Of a stretch of 64,000 nucleotides of DNA, positions 23,956-32,920 are shown in pieces. The DNA comes from JAVVEG01 sp041751425 (GTDB lineage Bacteria; Pseudomonadota; Gammaproteobacteria; Pseudomonadales; Pseudohongiellaceae). Each line of letters starts with the position of its first letter. Positions within the stretch are counted from its first letter, which is position 1. Under the pieces are notes generated by a model. The model did not search any database and had not been told where the DNA came from. It saw only the letters and a program-made list of their open reading frames with translations. Made by a program: the position numbers and the translations under genes. Location: contig JBGSXL010000025.1 in the NCBI GenBank assembly GCA_041751425.1, positions 4,859 through 68,858 on the forward strand, given 5' to 3'.

Positions 23956-24296
23956 ACAAGCCCCGACACCTTCGCCGCGCAAATAAAATCATTCTCCGAC
24001 AACCCATCAATCGCATGCGTCGTCCACCGCACCATACACCGGTCGTAACTGACTTCCAGATCAGGGTGATGCCCTTCTGCGTTCGCGATCCACGCGATCG
24101 CGTTCACGAAGCCTATGGTCTTGTTATAGCCCTTGAAGCGAAATTCGCGAGAAAGAACGCGCGCTTTGTCGTCCAACCCCCATTCATTGCCCAGCGCGGT
24201 CAACGCTTTTTCGGCTTGTTCGCGGGTCATCGGTTGCATGCCACTCTCGCAGGCGACGCAGTGCTTATCTGCAAATTGTTCAGTGCTGTTCATCAT
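23928..24296 (-). CDS. phhB: Pterin-4a-carbinolamine dehydratase
   Basis: 122 residues. The family core is EGHHPDLEVSYDRCMVRWTT, with the catalytic His-His pair, followed by THAIDGLSENDFICAAK. It dehydrates the 4a-hydroxy-pterin made by PhhA, so that the cofactor can be reduced again. Two ATGs (24296, 24293) directly follow the phhA stop. The last nine or so residues lie in the dispersed repeat, so the native C-terminus may have been altered without touching the core. It is the last gene of the tyrosine operon. Confidence 0.92.
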   Translation of the reverse strand: MMNSTEQFADKHCVACESGMQPMTREQAEKALTALGNEWGLDDKARVLSREFRFKGYNKTIGFVNAIAWIANAEGHHPDLEVSYDRCMVRWTTHAIDGLSENDFICAAKVSGLVPSSLSAST

Positions 24297-25103
24297 TCAA
24301 CTCCAACTTGGTGCGTTTTCATCTAAGGGGAAAGTGGGTTCATGCATGCCCTTTTGCTGCGCCTCGCGGATCAGCGCCAGCAGATCCTGGTGCGCAACTT
24401 TGTACAATTCATCAAGGCTATCAATAACGAAATACACCGTCTGGAAAATATCGATACGATACGGTGTGCGCAGCGCTTCTATGGGATCGAAGGGCTTGCG
24501 TTGTGGAACTTCACTTTCAATCGAATAAGGTGTCTCGCCGATTGAAGACACAATGCCGGAGCCGTAAGTCTTCAAACCATCGCGGGTGTTGATCAGGCCG
24601 AATTCCACAGTAAACCAGTAGAGCCTGGCCAGCATTGCGCGGTCTTCCTTTGGCGCCTGCAATCCTGCCAGACCATAACGATGCGTAAACTCGGCGAAGC
24701 GCGGATCGGTCAGCAGTGGGGTATGGCCGAACACTTCATGAAAGATATCTGGCTCCTGCAGATAATCAAGATCGGCCCAGTTGCGGATAAACGATGCGGC
24801 TGGAAACTTCTTCTCAGATAGCAATTGAAAGAAGCGCCCGAAAGGAATCAGAGCCTCAACAGGTTCCACCTGCCACCCTGTAGCGTCCATCAACACCTTC
24901 GACACCTCGCCACATTGCGGGATGCGATCATCGGAAAACTTCATGCGCTCGAGGGCATCCAGATACTCCTGGCACGCATACTTCGTCGTCACGGGGCGTT
25001 GGCGCGTGATCAGGTGGTGCCAGATGTTATGTTCATCGTCAGTGTAGTGAATGAAACCGTCGGCATCGGGCACCTTGGCTGCATACTTCGTCGACTTGCC
25101 CAT
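24297..25103 (-). CDS. phhA: Phenylalanine 4-monooxygenase
   Basis: 268 residues, the usual size for bacterial single-domain enzymes. Iron ligands are visible as H122 and H127 in FHEVFGHTPLL and E167 in WFTVEFGL. It hydroxylates phenylalanine to tyrosine with tetrahydropterin and oxygen in the cytoplasm and so feeds the downstream tyrosine enzymes encoded in the same operon. It abuts phhB and lies 12 bases after maiA. Confidence 0.95.
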   Translation of the reverse strand: MGKSTKYAAKVPDADGFIHYTDDEHNIWHHLITRQRPVTTKYACQEYLDALERMKFSDDRIPQCGEVSKVLMDATGWQVEPVEALIPFGRFFQLLSEKKFPAASFIRNWADLDYLQEPDIFHEVFGHTPLLTDPRFAEFTHRYGLAGLQAPKEDRAMLARLYWFTVEFGLINTRDGLKTYGSGIVSSIGETPYSIESEVPQRKPFDPIEALRTPYRIDIFQTVYFVIDSLDELYKVAHQDLLALIREAQQKGMHEPTFPLDENAPSWS

Positions 25104-25115
25104 CTTTCAGCCTCG

Positions 25116-25784
25116 TTATGGGGTGCCGGGTGCATCAGGTTGATTGTCCGGGTGTGCATCCAGAAACTCCTGCAGTGCTTCGCAACTTGCGGCGATACGT
25201 TTAATCAACGGGTAAGGCGTCATGTCGACCCCGAAACGTTCCGCGTTGTACACCTGCGGCGCCAGACAGCAATCGGCCAGCGTTGGCCGCTCGCCATGGC
25301 AATACGTGCCGGTTTGCGCTTGCTGCAGCATCGCTTCCACTGCACTGAAGCCCAGCGCGATCCAGTGGCGTGTCCACATCAGCGCCTGTTCATCGGTCAG
25401 ACCCATCGATTGCGTCAGATAATTGCGCACGCGCAGATTGTTCAGCGGGGCAATTTCACAGGCGATGACCTGTGCCAACGCGCGGACTCTTGCACGATCT
25501 TCAGCTTCTTGTGGGAGCAACGGTTTATGAGGATAGCGCTCGTCCAGGTATTCCATGATGGCCAGGGATTGCGTCAGGGAAATCCCCTCTTCGGTCACAA
25601 GGGCGGGCAACAGTTGTTGCGGATTCTGCACGGCGTATTCCGGCGCCCGTTGTTCCAGTTTCAGCAGATTCACGGCTATGTGTTCAGCGCGCAAGCCTTT
25701 CAGGTTCAGCGCAATTCGCACCCGGTAAGACGCAGACGAGCGATAGTAGGTGAACAGTTTCATGTTATCCGGCTCCTGCGTCAT
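25116..25784 (-). CDS. maiA: Maleylacetoacetate isomerase
   Basis: 222 residues with a glutathione transferase fold. The zeta-class signature SSASYRVRIALNLKG (10-24) supplies the active-site serine and cysteine-free loop. Later blocks are QSLAIMEYLDERYP and the C-terminal helical domain. It isomerises maleylacetoacetate to fumarylacetoacetate using glutathione. The gene overlaps fahA by 4 bp. Confidence 0.93.
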   Translation of the reverse strand: MTQEPDNMKLFTYYRSSASYRVRIALNLKGLRAEHIAVNLLKLEQRAPEYAVQNPQQLLPALVTEEGISLTQSLAIMEYLDERYPHKPLLPQEAEDRARVRALAQVIACEIAPLNNLRVRNYLTQSMGLTDEQALMWTRHWIALGFSAVEAMLQQAQTGTYCHGERPTLADCCLAPQVYNAERFGVDMTPYPLIKRIAASCEALQEFLDAHPDNQPDAPGTP

Positions 25785-26803
25785 GAGCCGCTCCGATAGG
25801 CCGCCGCTTCCTGATCGATGGCACCGAAAATGCTTTGGCCCTGTTCATCCAGAACCTCCATGTGCACACGGTCACCTGCGCGCAGGAACGGTGTGCTTGC
25901 TTTACCACTTTCGATAGTCTCCAGCATGCGCCGTTCAACAATGCATGAGGAGCCGGCACTTCTGTCGCGATTGGAAACTGTGCCGGAACCGATGATGGTG
26001 CCGGCGCTGAGACAACGAGTCTTGGCGGCATGCGCAATCAGTTGCGGAAAGTTGAACACCATGTCGGTGCCGGCATGCGGCGCGCCGAATAATTCACCAT
26101 TGAGAGAGCAGCGCAGCGGCAATTGCAGGCGGCCATCGCGCCAGTGTTCGCCCAGTTCATCGGGTGACACTGCGACAGGCGAGAATGAGCTGGCTGGTTT
26201 GCACTGCACGAAGCCGAAACCTTTTTGCAGTTCCGGTGCAGCTAATAGCCGCAGGGAGATGTCATTGCAAAGTAGAATCAGACAAATGTGACGTCCGGCC
26301 TCTTCCGCGCTGACACCCATAGGCACATCATCAGTGATGATAGCGATTTCGCCTTCGAAGTCTGCTCCCCAGTCATCGCCATTCACGAATGGCATAGGCT
26401 CGTGTGGTGCGAGAAAGGTATCAGATAGCCCCTGATACATCAGCGGGTCGGTCCAGAAACTCTGCGGCATTTCCACGCCGCGTGACTTGCGTACCAGTTC
26501 CACGTGGTTCACATAGGAGGAGCCGTCCAGGAATTGATAGGCGCGGGGTAGTGGCGACGCAACGGCGGCTGGGTTAAAGGTAAAAGAGATGAAGGTAAAT
26601 GAATCAAGTGTAAAAGAGTCTACTTCTTCAGCGCACAGTTGGGCGTAAAGCTTCGCCAGTTTTGGTGCGGTGCTGGCCCAATTGTCCAGTGCCTGCTGCA
26701 ATGTTGTCGCGATATTTGGGCAGGCCACCGCGCGTGACAGTTCTCGGTTCACAACGACCAGTGTTCCATCGCGACCGCCATCTTTGAGGCTGGCAAGTTT
26801 CAT
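25781..26803 (-). CDS. fahA: Fumarylacetoacetase-type hydrolase
   Basis: 340 residues. The FAH fold is shown by FEGEIAIITDD and the GTIIGSGTVSNRD and FLRAGDRVHMEVLD blocks. It splits fumarylacetoacetate into fumarate and acetoacetate, the last step of the route. It is the shorter bacterial form. Residues 63-75 contain a small repetitive FTLDSFTFISFTF stretch of no known role. It overlaps hmgA by 4 bp and maiA by 4 bp. Confidence 0.9.
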   Translation of the reverse strand: MKLASLKDGGRDGTLVVVNRELSRAVACPNIATTLQQALDNWASTAPKLAKLYAQLCAEEVDSFTLDSFTFISFTFNPAAVASPLPRAYQFLDGSSYVNHVELVRKSRGVEMPQSFWTDPLMYQGLSDTFLAPHEPMPFVNGDDWGADFEGEIAIITDDVPMGVSAEEAGRHICLILLCNDISLRLLAAPELQKGFGFVQCKPASSFSPVAVSPDELGEHWRDGRLQLPLRCSLNGELFGAPHAGTDMVFNFPQLIAHAAKTRCLSAGTIIGSGTVSNRDRSAGSSCIVERRMLETIESGKASTPFLRAGDRVHMEVLDEQGQSIFGAIDQEAAAYRSGS

Positions 26804-28032
26804 TTTTTCTCCTCGTTGGATTTCCGAGACTTTGCAGATTCTGTTGATTTCCCGGTCTCTGCAGATTCTGTGGATTTCCCGGTCTCTGCAGATTCTGTGG
26901 GTTCAGCAGATGACTTCCAACTATCCACATAATCCGCCACCTCAATCTGACTGCTGGCCTCACCCAACTGCACCGCATCGCGCGTGTCTATCATCACCGC
27001 CACTTCATCGGTGTGCGTCCTCGCGCCTTTACTGCCTTTCTCGAACGCTTTCGGATGTGGGCCATGAGGGAAACCGCAGGGATGCAGGCTCAGCATACCG
27101 GCGTGGATATTGTCGCGGCTGAAGAAATCACCTGCGTGATAGAAAAGGATCTCGTCGAAATCCGTGTTGGAGTGGAAGAAAGGAACCTTCAATGCGCCAG
27201 GGTCGGTCTCAATAGGTCGCGGCACAAATGTACAGACAACAAACCGGGAACTGACGAATGTCGTGTGTACCGATGGTGGTATGTGATAACGGTGGCTGAT
27301 CACCGGGCGTATGTCGCGCCAGTTGATGCGCACGGGCAGGTTATTGCCATGCCAGCCCACCGCGTCTAACGGATTAAAAGGATAAGTCAGGTGTGCACAA
27401 CGCGAGCCACGTTTCACCAGCACATGCGTTTCGTGCTCACCCTGCTGAGCCAGGAATAACTCATCCAGCTCAGGTGTATCCAGCGCCGCCGGATCGAATA
27501 TCGCCTGACCCCCCAAGATACCTTTCTCCGGCAGTCTGTAGCTGTCGTTGGTCGCTTCAATCATCAGAAATATGCTGGGTTCCTGACACTCCACGCGCCA
27601 CAGACTGTTGCGCGGCAGCATGATGTAATCGCCTTCGCTGAACGAGAGGTGCCCGAAGTCACAGAAAAGCTCACCGCTTCCTGCATGCACAAAAAGCAAC
27701 TCATCCCCGTCGGCATTGCTTACCAGATGATCCATTTTGCCCTGCGTTTTCCAGAGTCGCAGAGAGAAATGTGTGTTATGCAATAACACCGCAGCATCCA
27801 ACGGGCACGCAACACTCCCGTCAAGTTTTGTTGTATCGAATGCACGCGGGCGCAGGTCGCCTTCCCAGGCTGTCCAGCCAGTGGGCATGTGCGCATGATG
27901 AATGTGACTGACGGGGCCGAAGAAACCCTCCTTGCCGAACTCGCGCTCGAAAGTACCATAGGGCAGGTCGCAATGAGCCTGCTTGGACCAGGTGCCTGCC
28001 GTGCGCGGAAACGATATCCAGTTTTTCATCAA
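26800..28032 (-). CDS. hmgA: Homogentisate 1,2-dioxygenase
   Basis: 410 residues. Conserved HIHHAHMP, then the iron site region (HPCGFPHGPHP, FDEILFYHAGDFFSR, LKVPFFHSNTDFDE) are present. It opens the homogentisate ring to maleylacetoacetate. The body ends near residue 376 (VADYVDSWK). It is followed by an unusual 34-residue tail of TESAETGKS repeats ending in lysines, encoded by 27-bp tandem repeats, which is not part of the family fold. It overlaps hpd and fahA by 4 bp each. Confidence 0.95.
   Translation of the reverse strand: MMKNWISFPRTAGTWSKQAHCDLPYGTFEREFGKEGFFGPVSHIHHAHMPTGWTAWEGDLRPRAFDTTKLDGSVACPLDAAVLLHNTHFSLRLWKTQGKMDHLVSNADGDELLFVHAGSGELFCDFGHLSFSEGDYIMLPRNSLWRVECQEPSIFLMIEATNDSYRLPEKGILGGQAIFDPAALDTPELDELFLAQQGEHETHVLVKRGSRCAHLTYPFNPLDAVGWHGNNLPVRINWRDIRPVISHRYHIPPSVHTTFVSSRFVVCTFVPRPIETDPGALKVPFFHSNTDFDEILFYHAGDFFSRDNIHAGMLSLHPCGFPHGPHPKAFEKGSKGARTHTDEVAVMIDTRDAVQLGEASSQIEVADYVDSWKSSAEPTESAETGKSTESAETGKSTESAKSRKSNEEKK
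26818..26908. repeat. 27-bp coding tandem repeat at the hmgA 3' end
   Basis: Units start at 26837, 26864 and 26891 (plus-strand GATTCTGTGGATTTCCCGGT and so on). Two are nearly complete and one is diverged. They encode TESAETGKS units and may vary in copy number. Confidence 0.85.
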
Positions 28033-29141
28033 AGTACCCCGCGACGAATCTGATCTTCCTCGATGGATTCGAACAGCGCGCGGAAGTTGCCTTCGCCAAA
28101 TCCTTCATCGCCCTTGCGCTGAATGATCTCGAAAAAGATGGGTCCAATCACGGTGCGGGTGAATATCTGCAATAAAAGGCCTCCGTCCCCTTTTCCCGGT
28201 GCGCTGTCCGGCGCGCCATCCATCAGAATGCTCAGACGCTTCAATGCCTGCAACGGCTCCCCATGGCCGGGTAAGCGTTCGTCCAGTTTTTCGTAATAGG
28301 TGTCCGGTGTATCCAGAAAATCGATGCCGGTTTTTTGCATCTGCTCAACGGCGCTGTAAATATCGCTGGCTCCCAAAGCGATATGCTGGATGCCCTCCCC
28401 TTTATATTGCTGCAGAAACTCCTCAATCTGGGATTTGTCATCCACCGATTCATTGATGGGAATGCGAATCTTGCCGCAGGGGCTGGTCATCGCTCGCGAC
28501 TTCAATCCGGTCAGCTTGCCTTCAATATCGAAGTAGCGGATCTGGCGGAAGTTGAACAGCTTTTCGTAGAAATTGGCCCATTTGTCCATGTTGCCGCGAT
28601 GCACATTATGGGTCAGATGGTCCAGATAACTGAGGCCGACACCGGCAGGTTGACGGTCCACATCGGGAAGGTAGTTGAAGTCGTGATCATAGATGCTACC
28701 GCTGGGGCCGTACTGATCCACCAGATACAACAGGCTGCCACCTATGCCTTTTATAGCGGGAATATTCAGCTCCGAGGGGCTGTTGCGAGCCTCTACTATC
28801 TCTGCCCCGAGTGAGCGCGCGCGTTCGATGGCTGCCGCGGCGTCACGTACCCGAAAAGCCATGGCGTTAGCTGACGGGCCGTGCATGCGCGCGAAAGCTT
28901 CCGCGAAACAGTCTGGTTCGCTGTTCAGAATGAAATTGATATCGCCCTGGCGATAGAGGCTTACCTGCTTGGATTTGTGGTGGGCAATCTCGCTGAAACC
29001 CAACTGGCGAAAGAGCTGGCCCATCGCCTGTGGATCATCGGTGGCGTACTCGACGAACTCGAAGCCGTCGGTCTGCATGGGGTTGGACGTATGAGAGGTT
29101 TGCTGCGAATTGTCTTGTGAGGGTTCACGATTGGCTTGCAT
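28029..29141 (-). CDS. hpd: 4-hydroxyphenylpyruvate dioxygenase
   Basis: 370 residues, two VOC modules. The iron ligands fall in LDHLTHNVHRG (H), EGIQHIALGASDIY (H) and the C-terminal GPIFFEIIQRKGDEGFGEGN (E). The last is the diagnostic HPPD end. It converts 4-hydroxyphenylpyruvate to homogentisate. First gene of the operon, with GGAGA 6 bases before the ATG. The aromatic aminotransferase that would supply its substrate is not in the window. Confidence 0.95.
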   Translation of the reverse strand: MQANREPSQDNSQQTSHTSNPMQTDGFEFVEYATDDPQAMGQLFRQLGFSEIAHHKSKQVSLYRQGDINFILNSEPDCFAEAFARMHGPSANAMAFRVRDAAAAIERARSLGAEIVEARNSPSELNIPAIKGIGGSLLYLVDQYGPSGSIYDHDFNYLPDVDRQPAGVGLSYLDHLTHNVHRGNMDKWANFYEKLFNFRQIRYFDIEGKLTGLKSRAMTSPCGKIRIPINESVDDKSQIEEFLQQYKGEGIQHIALGASDIYSAVEQMQKTGIDFLDTPDTYYEKLDERLPGHGEPLQALKRLSILMDGAPDSAPGKGDGGLLLQIFTRTVIGPIFFEIIQRKGDEGFGEGNFRALFESIEEDQIRRGVL

Positions 29142-29157
29142 GCGCGTTCTCCTGTAG

Positions 29158-29195
29158 ATCGCGTGGGCGTGACACTTAATCTACGCCTACGCGAT
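29158..29195 (-). promoter_or_regulatory. Inverted repeat in the hpd leader
   Basis: ATCGCGTGGGCGT and ACGCCTACGCGAT are inverted repeats with one mismatch in 13 and a 12-base spacer, starting 17 bases before the hpd ATG. Candidate operator or leader hairpin for the tyrosine operon. Confidence 0.5.
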
Positions 29196-29286
29196 GGTTA
29201 TGCACAGGTTTATAGCATGTTACAGCCGCGGAGACCTCCGGGTCTTACCCGGAATCGGGGTCATCAACTGCTTGTCATCCACTCTA

Positions 29287-29366
29287 ATTAAAGAATGCTT
29301 TAATACTGGTGGTATTAATTAAAGAATGCTTTAATACCACCCAACCCAATTAAAGATCTCTTTAAT
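29287..29366 (+). promoter_or_regulatory. Three 18-bp palindromes phased at 31 bp before fic
   Basis: ATTAAAGAATGCTTTAAT at 29287-29304 and 29318-29335, and ATTAAAGATCTCTTTAAT at 29349-29366. Starts are exactly 31 bases apart, close to three helical turns, so the sites lie on one DNA face. The third site touches the fic ATG at 29367, leaving no room for a normal ribosome site. Between sites 1 and 2 TTAATAC and GTATTAA form a further inverted repeat. A cooperative repressor is the natural reading. Confidence 0.85.
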
Positions 29367-30515
29367 ATGAACCGCACCGCAGGGTCTTATATTGTCTCCA
29401 ACACGCTGAATGAATCGGTTCAGGCTTTTGTGCCCTATCCACTGCCGCCTGTTGAACCCGAACTCGCTGCAGAGTCATTTGCCGAATTGAATCATCAAGC
29501 AGAAATGGCGCTTGCCCGCCTTTCCGGGGTGTCGGGGCTGGTGCCTTCCGTGGACTGGGTACTTTACAGCGCTATTCGCAAAGAAGCCCTGCTCACCTCA
29601 CAAATGGAAGGCACACAAGCCACGCTCACCGACCTGTTTGATGAGGAGGCCGGATTCGCCGTCAGTAACACGGCCGATGTTGAGGAGGTCACCAACTATC
29701 TGCGTGCATTCCGATTGGTGCGGGACAACCTGCTCGACCCCAATGGATTACCCATCAGTGTGCGCTTGCTATGCGAAGCGCACCGCGTTCTGCTGGACGG
29801 AGTGCGCGGCGACGGCAAGCAGCCCGGCGAGTTGCGGCACTCACAGAACTGGATTGGAGGCAGCCGTCCGGGTAACGCCGCTTTTGTGCCACCACCGGCG
29901 GATAGTGTGTTAGACCTGCTGAACGATTTGGAGCGATTCATTCACGACGATGCTATCGCGTTACCGCCTCTAGTCAGAGTTGCTCTGGCGCATGCCCAGT
30001 TTGAAACCATTCACCCTTTCCTGGACGGTAATGGCCGGATTGGGCGCCTGTTGATCGCTGCCCTGCTCGAACACTGGAGGCTGCTATCCGAACCGCTGCT
30101 GTACCTGAGTGGTTACTTGAAGCAGCATCAGGCCGAATACTATCGACGACTGTCAAACATCCGCACCGAAGGCGACTGGGAATCCTGGATAAAGTTTTTC
30201 CTGGAAGGTGTGGCGACAGCCGCCAGCAACGCCGAACGCAGCATCATTGCCATCGCTACTCTGGTGACAACCGATCGGCACCGCTTACTTGAATCTCCTA
30301 AAGCTGGCCCGACCAGTTACCGGTTGTTCGAGATGTTGCCCGTGATGCCGCGCTTCACTATTGAACAAGTGCGGCAGAAACTGGACACCAGTTTTCCAAC
30401 GGCCACTGCAGCCGTTAAAGTTCTGGAAGACCTGGGCATCGCAATTGAAACGACCGGGCAGAAAAAAAATCGTAGTTACAGTTACCAACGCTACATAGAG
30501 TTACTGTCGCATTGA
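29367..30515 (+). CDS. Fic-domain AMP transferase with C-terminal winged helix
   Basis: 382 residues. The Fic core motif HPFLDGNGRIGR starts at H216. An inhibitory helix motif TSQMEG (77-82) places it in the class with the N-terminal auto-inhibitory helix. The last 70 residues (LPVMPRFTIEQVRQKLDTSF, TAAVKVLEDLGI) form a winged helix, as in Fic proteins that may regulate their own gene. It would transfer AMP to a protein hydroxyl when relieved of inhibition; the target is unknown. The phased palindromes directly before the ATG make autoregulation plausible. It is divergent from hpd and convergent with vapBC. Confidence 0.88.
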   Translation: MNRTAGSYIVSNTLNESVQAFVPYPLPPVEPELAAESFAELNHQAEMALARLSGVSGLVPSVDWVLYSAIRKEALLTSQMEGTQATLTDLFDEEAGFAVSNTADVEEVTNYLRAFRLVRDNLLDPNGLPISVRLLCEAHRVLLDGVRGDGKQPGELRHSQNWIGGSRPGNAAFVPPPADSVLDLLNDLERFIHDDAIALPPLVRVALAHAQFETIHPFLDGNGRIGRLLIAALLEHWRLLSEPLLYLSGYLKQHQAEYYRRLSNIRTEGDWESWIKFFLEGVATAASNAERSIIAIATLVTTDRHRLLESPKAGPTSYRLFEMLPVMPRFTIEQVRQKLDTSFPTATAAVKVLEDLGIAIETTGQKKNRSYSYQRYIELLSH

Positions 30516-30532
30516 CATTGCGCTACTGCACA

Positions 30533-30949
30533 TTATTCCAACGCGACACAACTCTCAGGCAGCACCGAGAGCAAACCCAAATGATCGACAAAAGGAATGA
30601 AATCACGATCAAGGAAGAGCAAAGGCATCCTTCGCTCGATACAGAACGTCGCGATAATGACATCCGTTGTTTTCCGAATAGTGATTCCCTTTTTGCGAAG
30701 CACGCGGTAATTATCGGCACACTTATCAGGCATGCCCTCACCAAACATTTCCATCCGACCCAGAGTCAGCAAAGTTTGCTTGGTCAAACGGTATTGCCGA
30801 TCGTCCCGAATTCCCTGCAGTATTTCCAGAAAAATCAGATCACCCATGCCAACAGAGCCTTCGACAATTCCGGCGTCAAGAGTGTCTGTATGCCTGTTCT
30901 TGACGCCGTTAAGATAGTCGATCCAAACACTGGTATCGACCAGTATCAT
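30533..30949 (-). CDS. vapC: VapC-type PIN-domain toxin
   Basis: 138 residues from the ATG at 30949, which overlaps vapB by 4 bp; the frame is open 12 codons further, but that start would lie well inside vapB. The PIN acidic set is visible: D in MILVDTSVWIDYL, E in IFLEILQG, D in TTDVIIATFC and D in LLFLDRDF. Members cleave tRNA or other RNA. The C-terminus is intact. Confidence 0.9.
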   Translation of the reverse strand: MILVDTSVWIDYLNGVKNRHTDTLDAGIVEGSVGMGDLIFLEILQGIRDDRQYRLTKQTLLTLGRMEMFGEGMPDKCADNYRVLRKKGITIRKTTDVIIATFCIERRMPLLFLDRDFIPFVDHLGLLSVLPESCVALE

Positions 30950-31140
30950 TTGCCGCCCCGCATTTCGTCGAGATCGCCTTCCCATTTCACTTGGCCGCGC
31001 AGTTTGCGAATATCCTGTTGCTGGCAGCGCAGAAGGAGTAACTTAAGCCCTTGTTCTACTGCTTCTTTTTTTGTGCTATACCCAGTTGCCTTGAGAGCGT
31101 CATCCATGAGCTTGTCGTCAATAACAATGTTGGTTCTCAT
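30946..31140 (-). CDS. vapB: VapB-type antitoxin
   Basis: 64 residues. An N-terminal ribbon-helix-helix (MRTNIVIDDKLMDDALKATG, then STKKEAVEQGLKLLL) is followed by a short toxin-binding tail (RKLRGQVKWEGDLDEMR). AGGTGA lies close before the ATG. It represses its own promoter with VapC. Confidence 0.9.
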   Translation of the reverse strand: MRTNIVIDDKLMDDALKATGYSTKKEAVEQGLKLLLLRCQQQDIRKLRGQVKWEGDLDEMRGGK

Positions 31141-31164
31141 AAATCACCTGTGTGTATAGTTTTG

Positions 31165-31188
31165 CAGTGGGTACACACTGTACCACTG
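31165..31188 (-). promoter_or_regulatory. Candidate VapB operator
   Basis: CAGTGG and CCACTG flank an inner GTAC...TGTAC partial palindrome, 25 bases before vapB. A TATACA box lies between the palindrome and the start, so binding would occlude transcription. Confidence 0.5.
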
Positions 31189-31268
31189 GCAAACAAACAT
31201 AACAATCACTTATACAGCGACTTTTCCCCAATGCTTCGCTGCTCCAAAATAGCGCGTGAGCAGGGGCG

Positions 31269-32813
31269 CTAGTTTGAATTGAGGATGTAGCGCTCACACC
31301 ATGCTACCGCAAGCAATTCACCAGCGTGTTCTTCGACGGCCTTTCGTGCGGCTGTCTGGCTGGCACTCCATGTGCGCCAATCCCCTTGTTCAGCGACTGC
31401 GTTTCGGTGAGTGTGGAGTAGATTGCTGGCCAGGAAACATTGCGTCGAGAGCGGCAAACTCTGAAACTTCTTTAGTAAAGCTGGCACGGCATCAGGCCCA
31501 AGCTGAAGTAGATAGTCGGCGTCTTTCATCTCATGCGCAGGAGATAAACGCTCCAGATTTACCCGCGCCACCACTGCGGCGGGATTTATAGTCCCCAGCA
31601 GGAGTACCGCAATGACACCGGAATGTACGAGTCCTGACGCGAATCCCTCGTGGCGTCCGCGCAAAACAGTAACGGAGAAGGACAGCAGGTTAACCGCAAG
31701 CCAAACCATGAAAGCGATCGCCATAACGCGCAACAGCGTAAGTCCATAAGCATCGGTGTACAGCGCAAGGCGCTGTGCCGCCGAACCCAAAATCAGCAGC
31801 ACACAAACTGCAAGTACCAGCGCCAACGGTCGGAAAATACGCTGATTGCATTGCAGGCTGGACATCAACATCAGCACAGCCAATGTCAGCACCGACACCA
31901 CCAACAGTTCGAAAAAACCGCGGCGGGCATATTCCGCAACGGTGAGGCCACTTGTCTGTTCAATCAACTCTCGGCCCCCGAAAAGATAACTGGCCTGCGG
32001 TATCACAAACAGAATAAAGAGTGCGGCCAGCGACCCCATGATGACTGCGGTTTCTTCATCACCGAGTGTTTTTTTCGAGATGTTTGTCGCTTGCGACTTC
32101 TTGTTTCCGTCACGCAGATTCGGCAACAACGCATCGCCACCGCGTTGATACGTGCATATCAGCAAACCAGTTGCGAACCAGCTCAATACAATTGTTACCA
32201 GAATATGTTGCGGTAAATCCAGCGACAAGACCTGTGCCAGATTCGACGCGTGGCGTGCGAACGTGACATCAGCGGAAGAGAAAAGCAGCATGTAGACGAT
32301 TAATAAAGGTGCCACCAGTAACAGTCCACGTGTCACACCTCGCACCCGCGCACTGACTGAAGCGTCGCGCAACTGCACCTGACCCAGTAGCGGCCAGATA
32401 CCTTGTAACACCTGCACAGGCAGTCGCATTAAAGCACGCAGATAATCAACGATGTTAGCCAACAACAGACGAGTGCCACTTGCCTGCATCAGAACTGTGG
32501 CTGCACACACCGCCAATACCAGCATACACAAAGGGATCAACTCTTCTGTCGCACGGAAGATCAGCACCAGTGTGGTTGCGAATGCCACACACGACCAGAG
32601 CATGAGTGTTTTTTGCCAGGCAAGGTTCGTATTGCGATTCAGTACCCAGGTGGCGATAGCAAGCAACGCCACCCAGATGCTCATGCCTGGACCTGCTATA
32701 TTTCCTTCCCACAGGAGCAAATCGCCAGCAATGCCAAGTGCAAAACCTGCCAACAACGTGTGAACGGAAGCGATATCGTTGGCGGGTTTAACTGTTGTGG
32801 TGGCAGTGGTCAT
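31269..32813 (-). CDS. DUF4173 integral membrane protein
   Basis: 514 residues with about ten to twelve membrane segments. The family block GLTVAEYARRGFFELLVVS is near 287-305. A C-terminal soluble stretch (LSPAHEMKDADYLLQLGPDA) follows. Function of the family is unknown; members often lie beside winged-helix regulators, as here. A CTTTG-N5-CAAAG site at 32884-32898 lies about 70 bases upstream, the same element that precedes the regulator operon, so all three genes are probably co-regulated. Confidence 0.82.
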   Translation of the reverse strand: MTTATTTVKPANDIASVHTLLAGFALGIAGDLLLWEGNIAGPGMSIWVALLAIATWVLNRNTNLAWQKTLMLWSCVAFATTLVLIFRATEELIPLCMLVLAVCAATVLMQASGTRLLLANIVDYLRALMRLPVQVLQGIWPLLGQVQLRDASVSARVRGVTRGLLLVAPLLIVYMLLFSSADVTFARHASNLAQVLSLDLPQHILVTIVLSWFATGLLICTYQRGGDALLPNLRDGNKKSQATNISKKTLGDEETAVIMGSLAALFILFVIPQASYLFGGRELIEQTSGLTVAEYARRGFFELLVVSVLTLAVLMLMSSLQCNQRIFRPLALVLAVCVLLILGSAAQRLALYTDAYGLTLLRVMAIAFMVWLAVNLLSFSVTVLRGRHEGFASGLVHSGVIAVLLLGTINPAAVVARVNLERLSPAHEMKDADYLLQLGPDAVPALLKKFQSLPLSTQCFLASNLLHTHRNAVAEQGDWRTWSASQTAARKAVEEHAGELLAVAWCERYILNSN

Positions 32814-32880
32814 AACATTCTCCTGGGGGTACTGTTTGCTTATTTGATTACGTTTTCAGTTTGCAAGGTTTAATTAGAAA

Positions 32881-32898
32881 GTACTTTGCGATACAAAG
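32881..32898. promoter_or_regulatory. Operator copy 1 (CTTTG-N5-CAAAG)
   Basis: GTACTTTGCGATACAAAG, identical over 18 bases to 33949-33966. It lies upstream of the DUF4173 gene and downstream of the regulator gene. Confidence 0.7.
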
Positions 32899-32920
32899 CT
32901 ACATTGCAAAAAAAACCAAC

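Noticed and set aside
29287..29366. CRISPR-like spacing of the three palindromes
   Set aside because: Only three 18-base palindromic units with 13-base spacers, no cas genes, third unit abuts a start codon; operators fit far better.
30512..31159. Plus-strand 215-codon frame over vapBC
   Set aside because: Shadow of the well-supported vapB and vapC genes on the other strand.
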